Below are positions 46,170 through 58,433 of a stretch of 64,000 bases of DNA, one piece after another (position 1 is the stretch's first letter; every line of letters starts with the position of its first letter). Position numbers and translations under genes: made by a program. Source of the stretch: Ashinkailepas kermadecensis (Eukaryota > Arthropoda > Thecostraca > Neolepadidae); NCBI GenBank assembly GCA_034440615.1, contig JAOTOM010005131.1:162001-226000 (forward strand). Direction: 5' to 3'. The notes under the pieces were generated by a model, which was not told the origin of the DNA, searched no databases, and saw nothing but the letters and a program-made list of their open reading frames with translations.

Positions 46170-48857
46170 TATTTTGTAGTGGTGTGCTGTATTATGAACA
46201 TGAAGATGTGGTTGTGCAGGATTACTTCATTGTAGCTGTTGTGGTACAAGCTTATGGTAAATTTATCTTAAAAGCTGTTTTGGGAATTTTCTTTCAGAAT
46301 GCCATATTTATGAATGTGATTCAGAAGATGCAAACACTCATTTTCTCTGCAAATGTTTACCTCTGTTGATCATAGTAATAATTTCTATAATGTGCCATCC
46401 ATGCCACACTGCTGTTTTTGTGCAATAATTTATACATCACTCACCTGCGCTTCTCAGACGTGATTAAAGAGACATTCAATACTCCACACAGTTGATTCAA
46501 CACTTCTTCACAACAAAAATGCCTAATGTCTGCCTCTACCACATGAATGACACACCATTATTCCACAAGAACACCAACAGAAACTGGACAGCCCACATGG
46601 CTTGGTGCAGTGAAGTACAGATGATGTCACAATATACATTTGGCTTGTGTTTTAAAATTATAACATGAGTTTATATTAGTTTAGATTAAAGTAGATTGTA
46701 TTATGTTAGGTTAGGTTAGGTTTTCCTATCTAATTATTATACCATTAATATTATAGGCTCCTGCATGTAAATGTAATATATTATGGCAGAGAATGGCAGC
46801 AGTCTCAAGGCCTGCAGCACATCCTTCTGGTACGAAGTGTCTAGTGTTGTGTCTAGTTAGTGTTTAATCAAATGCATGGAATGTTGAATTTCCCCTTAAT
46901 CACGTCTGAGAAAGTTACCACTTCTGTGGTATGCCAAAAATAGGTATATGAACTGCTTATGGATTTGTGCAATCATAACGACTCATATGACATAGTTCAA
47001 CTTGAAAAGTAAGCATGAGCACTAGTCGGTTTTAGAGCGGCAATTTGCTCTCCCGTCTAGTCGCTTTTCATCCTTCCAAGTCATTTCTTGCTTCACCTAA
47101 ACATTCCAGACATGAACTAAAAAAAGTACATCGAAGAACATTTATTATTAACAAGGATTTATTTCACTCAATTTTCTCAGCTTTTTCATTGACAAAACTT
47201 GTTTCTTGGTGGTGAGAATAAAACGATTTTAGACTGATTGTTTTAGTATCATTTTCCTTTAACCATTTTATATTCCAAAACCTATATCCCAGTATGCAGC
47301 AGGCAACAAATCAGTCGGTACACGAGCCTCCTACTTGTGGGGTGTGTTGTTAATATTTATTAGTTGTGCGGCGTGGGCATGTCGGCAGTATCAGGTATGG
47401 ATTTATAACTTGGTTGACATTGATTAAGTGTACTTTTGTTATCATTTTCTGTACCATTGCTCAGGAAATTGGCTTATAACTGCATCCTTCGCTAATTTGT
47501 CCACATCGTCAATTTGTCATCTGGCAGTCATCCGTCGGCTGCCAGATACTGTAGAGCTGAGTGCAGTCTCAACATAAATTAGAAAGCATATTGCAATTTG
47601 CTGATATTCATAAGTTGAATTCTACTTATTTCAGCAGCGTCAATAGTAAAACATATTTTGTTATTAAAACTGATGCGAGAATTATATTTGGTGGTCGCTT
47701 TTAATTTATGCAGATCACTATGCCGGGTCTTCTCCCTCTATCTTGTTCCTGAGACCATGACAAATTTACTAAGTTATTAGTAGCTGCTAAAATTACTGGT
47801 GTAACAAAATAATATCAGAGGTCACTTCCTTATGGTTTTCTTCAGCTGACTGCTCTCAGAAGCCTAAAAATGGCACCTGTGGACTTTGCTAGCTCAGTAC
47901 ACAAATAATCTAGAACTATGTGATTGGACCCTCGTATTTAAGTAGAGAAGGTCCATCATTTATGAATGCCACCATCTTCTTGTTATTTATGCACCGAAAG
48001 TGATGTGCGAGATGTCCAAAAGTAGGTGTTCAGGAAACAGAATGTGTTCAGATACCCCCTATTCCCAAAACTAATCACTTTGGAGGGGTAGCTTACTTTG
48101 GTATTGTTTGGCTTGCTTTGGTATTGTTGACTATTTTTCGTATTATCTTTGTTGAATTTTTTTCCTCCAAAGGGAGGTTAGATTAGGGTCTAGGCTAGGT
48201 TGGATTGGGTTATGTTGCATTTGTATTGTATCTTTTAAGCATTTCTTTTATGCTATGTCACCTAACTCAGAGTCCATTTTTTATGTTATCTTGCTCACAA
48301 CCCAAAAAGTAAGCATTTGCACAGAAAATGAGTGGTCCCATCATCTTAGTCATATTCATAAACATTATAATGGAAACAAATTCCAAGAATTCACCATCTT
48401 AAAGCACAGATTTACAGATAAAAGTAGGCAATCGCTTATTATATTTCATTGCCAATTCACAAAATATTGATGCAGGATGTATCAATTGACCCCACAGGTT
48501 TTCTGGTGTAGGCTGCAACATGTTATGCAACAATGCAAGAACAGGCAAATGATTAAAGCATTTCACTGTTGCAAACCTAAGAGGACTTGGTAATTATAAC
48601 CAACATGTATAAAGCTAGCAAGTGGGAGACATTATAAATTATGGACAAAGCAGACATTTAAATTTTACTTTCACCCCAAAAATGTGCCACTGTGTCACTA
48701 TTCTGCAGCCACTGGTCGAAAGCATGTGTGCTTGCTGCAAGAAGAGGGTGCCAGTAGCAACGTGTGTGGTAGCCATGACAACCAACTTCATACTTTTGGA
48801 GAAAATGCTGTTGTATGCTGTTGACCCAGTCTCCCCTATGTAGTTAAGCAGGGACCT
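46170..48857. other. AT-rich region, no gene recognised
   Basis: Only short, low-information open frames occur. About 48240-48370 matches diverged copies near 20650, 29480 (reverse), 46330 (reverse) and 51230 (reverse), an unclassified interspersed repeat with GCAxAGAAAATGAGTG. Confidence 0.45.
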
Positions 48858-48870
48858 ACATATAAATAAA

Positions 48871-48985
48871 TGGGGACGAGTGGTCTAGGGGTAAGATGCT
48901 TGTCTCACAATCGAAAGGTTGTGGGTTCGAGTCTCACCTGTCGCTACATGACTCAACGGTCGACGTGTCGTAAAACCAATAACCA
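48871..48985 (+). mobile_element. tRNA-derived SINE (family 1), internally deleted
   Basis: It has an intact head (GAGTGGTCTAGGGGTAAG, GTGGGTTCGAGTCTC) and tail. About 45 bp are missing between two GTCGCTA-type repeats. The target duplication is ACATATAAATAAA (48858-48870 and 48986-48998). Confidence 0.92.
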
Positions 48986-49862
48986 ACATATAAATAAACC
49001 CAAGGCCAAGTTCTGGGTTAAAATATGTTTTCTGGTGCTTCCTGATGTGATTTGAATGAATTTGATGTTGATTTCTTTTGGAAATGAAACTGAGATTTAA
49101 GCAATTCAAGTTCAAGCAAGCAACTCAAGTCCTTATATCTCAATTAAGTAGTCATTTTATCAAGAAAAGAACATCAAATTCATTGAAATAACATTGGGAA
49201 AAACCAGAAAAAAACACATTTTTGACAATGCAGATTTATGTTATTCCCTCTCCCCAACAGAATATATGAAAAGGCAGAGAAAATGGGGGTTCGGTGGGAT
49301 AATAGGTGTAGAAGAGCATGAGCACACCAGAGTGCTCACATGCCGACTGAGACCTCTGTGGACCATTGCTGTGCACTGACTAGCAGGCAACTACAGTCAT
49401 ATGTGGTGTACTGAAAGTTCACCCTTTGGCACAAGATGGCATTGTCACTCTTGTGCTTAACCATGTCAATAATTGCTTGTTTCTATGCTTATCTCTTATG
49501 CTCTGTGTCCAATACCAATCTGCTATAATAATCATCTAGTTTACTGAATTGACTGGGTATCTCAGCTCTGGCAAGTGGTTTGCTGTGCACACTGAGACAG
49601 CAGCAGTGACACATGTCACTGCTGTGACAGAATCCTCTTTCTTTCTCTATCCTACGGAGGTTGGCCGTACTTATGTGGTAATGGGGTTAGACCCTGCACA
49701 ACAGCCAGCCTGGATCCTACCACTACCACTATGCAGCTCTCTGGTGGCCTTCCTGGATCCTATGCCTATTAACACACCTAGGCACTACCTAGGTACCCAT
49801 ATAATGAAGAATAATTCAAGCTGACAAAAAGTCACCAAACCCTGATGATTAATTTCTTCAAG

Positions 49863-50030
49863 CCTACTGGTGTTGGATCACCTAAAACCTACTGATGTTG
49901 ACTCACCTAAAACCTATAAATGTTTGATTGCCTAAAACCTACATAAGTTGGGTCACTTAATGCCTACAAATGTTGAATAGCCCAAATCTGATGGATGTTT
50001 GATTATCTAAAAGCTACAAATCCTAGATCA
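49863..50030. repeat. 25-bp tandem repeat
   Basis: Six to seven units have an exact 25-bp period, CCTACTGATGTTGACTCACC then TAAAA, with increasing divergence along the array. Confidence 0.9.
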
Positions 50031-51719
50031 TGAAATGTACTGATGTGAGGTGGCTGCACTGAACCTTCGTATCCGAGATATCTGTAGTGTGCAGTGCTCT
50101 GCTGAACACAATTATTGCAACTCACAATTTGTGGTACCACACAGTGATGATGACGGAAATGCAGTTCGTAAAAACACTGCAATAAAAACGCATCTTAGAA
50201 CCAAGGTAACTTGTACACTGCATCACTTGGTGATTGGTGCCCTCCTGAGTGAGATGGAAATGCATGACCCCAGTAGTGCAGCAAAATGCACAGAAGAATA
50301 TTTGATGTGTTCAACATATGGAAATACTGTGACTTGACTAATATTTTAGGTATATTATTTGTGGAGCAAAATGTCATGAATTTATGAAAATGTATATATA
50401 TTGGAGTATTTTGGCAGTATATTTTCACATTGGCATGTTTTGTTAAAGACCACAGCATATCTTGCTTTGATAGGCTTTTTCGTACATCTTTCCAAAGCAA
50501 TTTCGTACATCAACGAAATAAGTACATCATGTCACCAGAAGTCAGCTTTTCTGCATTTTTCACCACAAGTGCTGTTGCTTTAAATAGTGAATATCTTGCT
50601 TTTATATGTGATTTCCCAAAGAAACGATCAAGGAAGGAGTTGCTTGGTAAACCATCAAGTCCAGTTGATGCATTTTATCCCCAATTTGTGCTTTGGGGCT
50701 TCTTCTATATTAATACCAAAGAATTAAAGTTATGAACATCAGCAAGTAGCAATACATTTCCTGATTTACATGGAAGCAATACTCACTTCTACAAGTTTGA
50801 AGTATGGCTGCAAGATTAAATCATTAGCTGTATTCTTAAATTAGCAAAGAATAAGGTTAACATATTTATGTATCAGCAGTAAATGAGATTACTACAAAAG
50901 TAAACTTTAGAGATGCAAACCAAGTGCATACATCTGTTGGTGCATGGTGCTTCCAACATGATCACACTGCACAGGATAAATATTAGCTCCACAACTCACT
51001 TATAGAACATTCATATGCTGGATGATTTTTTTTATCGCCACATTGAAGTATGGATTTGGGAATATAAAATGGTTTAATTAAAATTTTACCAGAAAACTCT
51101 TGGTCTGACAATGTGTTCTGCCCACTACCAAACAATGGCATTTTTTTGCTTCACAGTAATTTTTTAATTCATGGAATTTATTTTTTCCATGCCAGGTTTG
51201 CGAGTGTGGTTAGGATATTGTAGCCACTCATTTTCTCTGCAAATGCTTACTTTTTATGTTAGCAGGCAAAATATCATAAAAGAGGGGTTTGAGTTAGGTA
51301 ATATAGCATAAGCCATATGGTAAAAAAGAAGAAAGATATGCAACACAACCTAACCAAACCTAGTCTAATCATACATCTCAGAAAAAAATGGGCGTGAATG
51401 ATCAACTCTGGTTGAAGTGCCCTAAAGCCAAAATAACTAACCATCTCAGAAAAAAACATTCTTGAAGACTTCAAAAATTTCATAACTTTTCTTAGAATTT
51501 TTGCAAATTCAAAAACAACCTAGCATAACTTTTTTAAGAAGAAAAATTATTAAGACAAAAATATCCAAATTATAAGATGAAAAAAACATGTTGGCTAGTC
51601 AAACCAGTGATAAATTATTCGTGAAATAGGGTGGAATATACAACTTTCTGAACACTCACTTGACATCCTTTTCCATGAAGTACTGATATCCTGCTTCTTG
51701 ATGCATGCTTATGAAGTCT

Positions 51720-51984
51720 TTGTGTCTCCTTCCTTCTGGATGTGATACTGATGAGATTGTCTATGGTAGCACAATGGGTATGATGGGAGGAGCTTGTAAT
51801 TGTTGAGGGTGTTATGCAATAGCAAGTGAATGGTGCTAGATAGGCTGGGATATATAGCTTCCTAGGAACTTGGGATAAGGGATTGATTGGGGTGAGAGTA
51901 TGTACATTTTTAGTACCTTTTCTAGATAGGCTTAACCCAGATGGACCCCTGTGGCTCTTGTTAAGCCTTAATGCTTTATGACTT
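51720..51984. repeat. Interspersed repeat, partner of 31560-31875
   Basis: Same orientation and order of landmarks as the copy at 31.6 kb. Confidence 0.75.
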
Positions 51985-53464
51985 TGTCTTCAGTGCCTTC
52001 AGCTTTAAGCCAAGGTTTTTTCTTCCTTAGTGTGTCTTTTCCTCCAGTGGTCGGTGTGCTTTTTTCGCACCACAGGTGAATGTTCCACAGTTCCTCGTTA
52101 AGCGGTCTGTCATTCTTTATGATCTGGCCCCATGGACATGGGATACCTCTTCAGGAAGCCTCAATTTTCCCTCTCTAAAGTTTTTTTTCAGCTGAAGGGC
52201 ACCCCTCAGAGATGCTTGAGGGTACTAGGTTCATTTGTTGGCTTGGTTTTCTGGGGACACCCATATGCGCTAACTGAACTTTTCTTGATCATGCTTTTTT
52301 CCCTGTAGCTTTACCAATTATTATTTAAGGTGCCAAGGAGTTGAAACATGTGGCGTTCCACTGATGCCAGGCTTTTCTACACAAGTTCACAGTCATGTAT
52401 TACCCTTCTTCGTTTCTAAAAAATCGACCCACGTAGTTACGTTTGCAGGGCCTGTCAAAACATACTGATGGCAAGGGGTGCACTGTGTGCTTAAGAGCAT
52501 ATACCAAGGTGCTGTATAGCTGTTCTAGCACGTCTTGAAGGGCTTGCGCCATTACCGCCGCCGGACGCTGCCACGGTTAAATTGTCACTCGTGCGCGGCC
52601 GGCCCCCCATGCGTCCAGCGCATCAATCCCCTGCTCTCGTCCGGCAGAGTACCCAAACCTATAAGGTTCTCACATGACTGCATATCAACCCCCTGCTTGT
52701 GCTTGGCAGGGTACCCTGTAGCCAGCACAAGCCCCTGCTCGTGCGCGGCATGGTGCCCCAACCCACATGGCTGCCCTGTGCACACTGAAGAACTGTTGTT
52801 CTTTTTTATCTTGGGACATGGTTCTCTTGATGTCATTTTCTACATGCTGTTGTCAAAGAGAAAGCTTCATTATAAATGTATGCTTTGAATTATATGCTTG
52901 CTGTGCCTAGTGTCTGTAACAATTGTCTGACTTTTGAAGCCTTCATCTCTAAGCCTCATCTTCTTTTGTCTCGGAGGCTATTTCATGCAAGATAGAGTAG
53001 TCAGATGATGAAGCAATGCAATACACATTTCCCTGCAGTACTTCATCTTTTTACATCCATGTATTGTCTTTCACATCCTTTTTATTGTCATATGCCTAAC
53101 CATCTTCCATGTTGCCTTCAACTGACACCATAGATAAAAGGTTGCATTGCAACATGTTGCGATGGATTTAGCAGGGCTTTTCTTTTTGAAAAAGCATAGC
53201 TGACATACAAGGTGTTCTCCAGGCAACCTGAATCCATAACATAACAATCTTGTTGAAAATGGCCAGTTGGCCAAATTTAGTCCTCAAAAGGTCAAAAATC
53301 CAGTTGTTCCTTACACAGTTTTAGTTTTTGAATCACAAGTTATACCCCTCGGTCATTTAAATAAAATGGGTAATTATCATGAACAAGAAATTATCCAGGG
53401 CAGTTAAGACTAACCATGCAATTCGTTTTGCTTAACATAAACCTTGCCTAGCTGCAGGTTTTAA

Positions 53465-54471
53465 CACTCGCACGTCCGGCGGTCCGCGCAACTTCGCATG
53501 TCCGGGGGGGGGGGGGGCAGATGTCTGCCCCCCCCCCCTAAGATCTCCAGAACTATGCTAGGTGGCGACAAACGGAAAACGGTGTTGGATAGCTGGTGAC
53601 AAGCTCTATCGAAAGTATTTCGGTCATTTTCTCGCTCAGGTCAATATTTAGGTCACTGGGTCATCATATGTCAAATTCGACCAGATCGGGTGGGACCCTC
53701 ATATATTGGCACATATCTCAGGACCTGTAACAGATAGAAACAAACTGCAAATGCTATTCGACAGCCCTTGAAATGTGCTATCAACATACGCTGTGTAATT
53801 TAAGGTCAGGTCAACCGAAACTATGACCTCAGGTCAAGGGCATGGGGTACACTAGGGAGGTCATGTAATATATCAATCGACACGTCTTGGCGATACAAGC
53901 ACAATGATGGTAATTTCAGCCTTCTAGCTCAATGCAGTGCGATATAATGCGCAGAAATGTGCTAGTGATTCCAGGTGACCTCAGCTGACCTTGGTGAGGT
54001 CACTGAGCAAAAATGTCAGCGGTGACATTGAGAATAGCTTTGAACTACACGCCATAACCGTTGGAGGTTATTCCGAGAGCAAATATGTAACCAGGAAACA
54101 TTTGTATATTTTACCATAGGCCTATAATGGGGAAGCCATGGCCGCGACCTGACCTCAGGTCAATGCTACAAAAAAACCGTGATATACATATTATAGTCCT
54201 TGATAAGATCATGACGTGATATAAGTTTGAAATCAATCGCCCGATTATTGTGGGAGTGATGCCACTTAGAACTCCGAGGGATGTTGGGTCACTTCACATG
54301 ACCTGGTGACCTGACTTGAGATGACCCAGGGTCAAAAATTTCTGAGGATATGCGGAAAAGACCAATGAGCAGCCATGCGAGGTTTGGCCTTGCTAACCCG
54401 ATTAGTATGGCGGCAAAGTAGGAATAACCGCAGGGGGGGGCAGATATCTTTCCCCCCCGGACGTGCGCGGG
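53465..54471. mobile_element. TTAA-flanked MITE-like element with many AGGTCA half-sites
   Basis: TTAA occurs at both edges (53461-53464 and 54472-54475). The inner ends are inverted: left ACTCGCACGTCCGG and right CCGGACGTGCGCGGG. Next come G-rich/C-rich tracts with CAGATGTCTGCCCCCC and CAGATATCTTTCCCCC. TTAA targets are typical of piggyBac- and Kolobok-type transposases. The interior has no coding frame but many AGGTCA/TGACCT sites, several palindromic (GACCTCAGGTCA). Confidence 0.75.
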
Positions 54472-55406
54472 TTAAGATGCACCAGATTCAAGTTGTCCAC
54501 TGATCAGTTTTAGAACTAGCAAGGCAATTAAGTGAGTCATTTCAATTGTTATTCTTTGCAGACAAGTATATTAGTCATTGATGCAGTCCCATGCTCGATT
54601 GGGTTAAGTTTGATGATCACATTGGAAATACATAAACCCTATGCCCTGTGCCCATACTAATTTATGTTACAGTGGGAACTCCATATGTATGGTATATTTA
54701 TTCACCTCATTTATCTAGTATTTACTTTTGCTGCCATTTCAAAATGCATGCCAAGGATACCACGAATGCAGTACATATAACAATTACAGGTAGTTTTCAT
54801 TAGTTATTTGAAGTATGTATTATTTCTGCAGTGTTCGTGCCAAATGGAGAGAAAGTAATGGATGAAAGAGTGTCCTACTCATAGCCAATGCAGAGTATAT
54901 CAAATTGTAATAAGACATGTTTATCCATCTGGTTGGTTTTGATACCTTATTGGTTCCTGTTGGAATATTCAAACTAAATTTTTTAATAACTTTTTTTTCC
55001 CGGTTCCCTGAAGAAAGCCTATGTCCCAACCAGATTAAAGATCATATTCTTTCTGCAACAAAAAGGGATTAGATTGCCTCTTGGACAGCACTAGACCTCA
55101 TAATGAGCAGCAAAGCTAATATCTCCCCCATGATGACCTAGTGATCAGTCAAGCTCCCTTGACTGATTGCCTGACTTCATTTTTGTGACATGGTCGTGAT
55201 CCTACTTCCTTTTGCAACATATAATGGGTACAGTTGAGATCACTAACAATGATTTCGATCAGTACCACCTGGGCACATGATGACCCTTATCAAGGTGATG
55301 TGCTGCCATAGCTGACCTTTCAACTAGTGTGTTGGTTACTAAGTTGTATGGTGCATCAACCAGAAAGTTACACCTCTCATCACGTCGGGATTGCATATCT
55401 TCTAGT

Positions 55407-55538
55407 GGGGCCGATCGCAAGATTGTGGGTTCGAATCTCGCAACCGGCGGCATTACCGAGTCCACACGCGACTAACCGGCGTGAGAGATTGGCGACGCTA
55501 TATGACCTAGCGGTTGAATGCGTCGTAAAGGAACCCAA
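55407..55538 (+). mobile_element. tRNA-derived SINE (family 1 variant, 5'-truncated head)
   Basis: It has box B GTGGGTTCGAATCTC, body GAGAGATTGGCGACGCTATA and tail GCGTCGTAAAGGAACC. The target duplication is GCATATCTTCTAGT (55393-55406 and 55539-55552). Confidence 0.85.
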
Positions 55539-55944
55539 GCATATCTTCTAGTTTATGACAGGAAATAACATGGACATCTATCACGTTTCCCATACAACAT
55601 TTCAATTGAATTTAGGAATGCACTATGTTTGTATTTGACTTGTGGTGACCTGGTGTCAGAAGAGGGGTGGTCTGCCTACACTACTCTAACCCATGATTGA
55701 ATATACAGATAGATATAGAAACACTACTTTCATCTTAACATAGCAAACAGAACTGTTGAAATTTCAAACATACCAATCCGTGAAGCAGAAACATGGTGTT
55801 CTTGATCATCTTAAGGTTGCATTCAACAAGCTGTGACTTCTAACCATGGGTAGAACCATGCTCAAGCAAGAGGGTATGAGGGTCTTTCAAATACGATTTG
55901 ATCCAGTGTACTCCCGCGCTCCAATCACTGTGGGTCTCTACCGC

Positions 55945-56066
<122 letters not shown>

Positions 56067-56670
56067 AGTTCCACCCTTGCCCCTAGCATTAACAACAAAT
56101 CATTCATGTGGGCCCTAGGTCACGATAACACCAAAGGCAATAGAACGCGACTGGCGTGCCATGCGAGCTCTATTTGAACGTCTATGCATATGCGAAATTC
56201 TGGTGGATCGCTATAAGGCATACTACATCAGAATATTCATAAACTTCACTGGAACACATGAACACAACTCAGATCACATGTACACAATCAGACCAGCACT
56301 AGGTGCACGGAGTGCATCAATATATTCAATATAAAAATATGTCATTATCAAGGTTAGAACGAGTCACGTACCTAGCACAATTGATTATTTAGAATAGCTC
56401 ATGCAATGCTTTACTTTTCCAATCATTGACCTGAATTCCAAGTATGGAGCATCTCCTGCTAAACCTTAGTAGATTTAGCACACAGAAATGGCCCATAACG
56501 AAATTTTCAAAGTAACGTATGATATTGTTAGTGCTGTTTCTGCACAACTATCATTAATATATAATTTGTGTTCATGTTATCGAACAGTTATACACTCACT
56601 GGCGTTCCAGACTTGGGTGTGCCATCCACATGTTCCTTATCACATGCACTAAAGCTGAATCTTGTGTTTT

Positions 56671-56673
56671 CAG
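56671..56673 (+). promoter_or_regulatory. Probable 3' splice site in the La 5' UTR
   Basis: TTGTGTTTTCAG, a good pyrimidine-rich acceptor, ends 51 bases before the La ATG. If used, the coding region lies in a second exon and the gene is not a retrocopy. Confidence 0.5.
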
Positions 56674-56723
56674 CTTTATCCCCAAGTGGCAACTCGATTT
56701 AACGTCAGAGTACAACAAGTAAG

Positions 56724-58139
56724 ATGGCAGAAACCCCAGAAGTGAAGGCAGAAAGTACAGAAGCATCTGGTGTAAAGTCAGAAGTGGTAGCAACACCGGA
56801 AGTGAAGATAGATGCACCGGAAGTGAAGGTAGATGTACCGGAAGTGAAGGTAGATGCACCTGAAGTGAAGGCAAAAAAAACGGAAGTTAAAGTAGATACA
56901 CCGGATGTGAAGGTAAAAGCGCCGGAAGCGAAAACAGAAAAACCGGAAGTGAAGGCAGATACACCGGAAGTGAAGGCAGATACACCGGAAGTGAAGGTAG
57001 ACACCACAGATAACTCTGATACAAATGATAAAGTGGTCGAAATATCACCACTGGAACAAAAGATTATTCGTCAAGTTGAATATTATTTTGGAGACTACAA
57101 CTTGCCGAAGGACAAATTTCTCCAGGAACACATTAAGAAAGATGACGGATGGGTTCCGATGGAAACCATGCTTAACTTCCAGCGGCTGAAGTGCATAAGT
57201 GCTGACACGACTGTTATTTGCAATGCTCTACTCAAGTCCACTGCGAAGCTCATGGACGTCAGCGAAGACAGAACGAAAATCAGAAGAAATCCGGAGAAGC
57301 CGCTACCGGAACTATCTGATGCCCGGAGGCAGGAGATTATTGGGCGGTCCATATACATGAAGGGATTTCCAACCGAGGGTACTCACCTTGACATGCTGCT
57401 AGAATTCCTGACGCCATTCGGCACCACAGATAACATTCAGATGCGGAACTACCACGACAAGGTGGAAGACAAATGGAAGTTCAAGGGGTCGATCTTTGTA
57501 ACCTTTCCTACAAAGAAAGAGGCGGAGGAATTCTTGAAACTGGACTCTGTTAAGCATGGTGACGTGGAACTGATACGGAAGTGGCAGGCGGATTATATAC
57601 AGGAAAAGAAGATTGAGGCCAAGGAGGGGAAGCGGGGCAAAGACAAGCGAAAGCAGAACCTAAAGGATGCAGCAGATGGCCACAAACCCTCAGACGAAAA
57701 AGTGGAAGATAGCAACGGCACCTCTGAGGGTGCCACGGAAGGTGGAGAAAAAGAGGCAGAGCACAAAGAGGAACACGTTATGGGAGCCGTTCTCGTGCTT
57801 AAGGGCCTCAAGGAGACCACGAAGTGGATGGTTATCAAGGACCGCCTGGTGGAGCTGGGCGCTGACGTTGTTTTCGTCGATTTCGCACAAGGCGACGCTG
57901 AGGCATTTGCGCGCCTTAAGGAAACTGGCTCAGCCCAGAAGGCGCTGGATAAGATGGAATCCGGCAAAATGGAGATCGATGGCGTCGATGTGGAGGCGCG
58001 CGTGCTCGAGGGCGAGGAGGAGATCAAGTATCTGGACGACCAGCAGGAGGCCCGGAAGACCAGACGTATCCAGCTGAAGCGAAAGGGAAGTCAGCGTGGA
58101 CGAGGTCGAGGTCGTGGTGGCAAGCGTGGTCGGCACTGA
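56724..58139 (+). CDS. SSB: La ribonucleoprotein (La autoantigen/SSB homologue)
   Basis: The 471-aa protein is in one uninterrupted frame. La binds the UUU-OH 3' ends of RNA polymerase III transcripts and protects them during tRNA and small RNA maturation; it is mainly nuclear. Residues 1-105 form an extension of about 12 seven-residue PEVK-type units (PEVKVDA, PEVKADT). The La motif is at about 106-195 (EQKIIRQVEYYFGDYNLPKD, DGWVPMETML). RRM1 is at about 207-290 (SIYMKGFP, KGSIFVTF). A basic linker with EKKIEAKEGKRGKDKRK follows. The xRRM-type second RRM is at about 353-445 (AVLVLKGL, GADVVFVDFAQGDAEAFAR). The RG-rich tail RGRGRGRGGKRGRH is a likely nuclear signal. The ATG context is good (A at -3, G at +4). 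La genes of animals usually contain introns, so the single exon is notable. No AATAAA was seen within 300 bp after the stop. Confidence 0.95.
   Translation: MAETPEVKAESTEASGVKSEVVATPEVKIDAPEVKVDVPEVKVDAPEVKAKKTEVKVDTPDVKVKAPEAKTEKPEVKADTPEVKADTPEVKVDTTDNSDTNDKVVEISPLEQKIIRQVEYYFGDYNLPKDKFLQEHIKKDDGWVPMETMLNFQRLKCISADTTVICNALLKSTAKLMDVSEDRTKIRRNPEKPLPELSDARRQEIIGRSIYMKGFPTEGTHLDMLLEFLTPFGTTDNIQMRNYHDKVEDKWKFKGSIFVTFPTKKEAEEFLKLDSVKHGDVELIRKWQADYIQEKKIEAKEGKRGKDKRKQNLKDAADGHKPSDEKVEDSNGTSEGATEGGEKEAEHKEEHVMGAVLVLKGLKETTKWMVIKDRLVELGADVVFVDFAQGDAEAFARLKETGSAQKALDKMESGKMEIDGVDVEARVLEGEEEIKYLDDQQEARKTRRIQLKRKGSQRGRGRGRGGKRGRH
56790..57003 (+). repeat. 21-nt coding minisatellite in La (PEVK heptads)
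   Basis: Units of 21 nt, GATRCACCGGAAGTGAAGGTA-like, encode xPEVKxD heptads. Variation between units is mostly conservative (PDVK, PEAK, TEVK). Confidence 0.9.
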
Positions 58140-58433
58140 GGTCAGGCCTCCAGGTCAGGTTGTATCAAGGTGCCGAGGAGCGGGATTTGTCCTTTCGGTT
58201 CGTTTTTCTGATCCAATTTGTATGACGCATTGGTGGTTTCGTGCCTGACGTAGGCAACCCTTGTCGTTCGTTTTGGTAAGCAATGGAACAATGGGTAAAC
58301 AGATGACCTGTTTGTGAAATACACACCCACCAAGTACCAATGAAGACGGCACTGTTTGTTACACCATGTTCGGTATAACTTGCCGTAGCCTTCGAGAAGC
58401 AGTGGCAGGCTTCGAGTTTCTGGTGTGATCACC

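Noticed and set aside
48871..48945. A real tRNA gene on the plus strand
   Set aside because: No acceptor stem pairing; target duplications and tail show it is a SINE.
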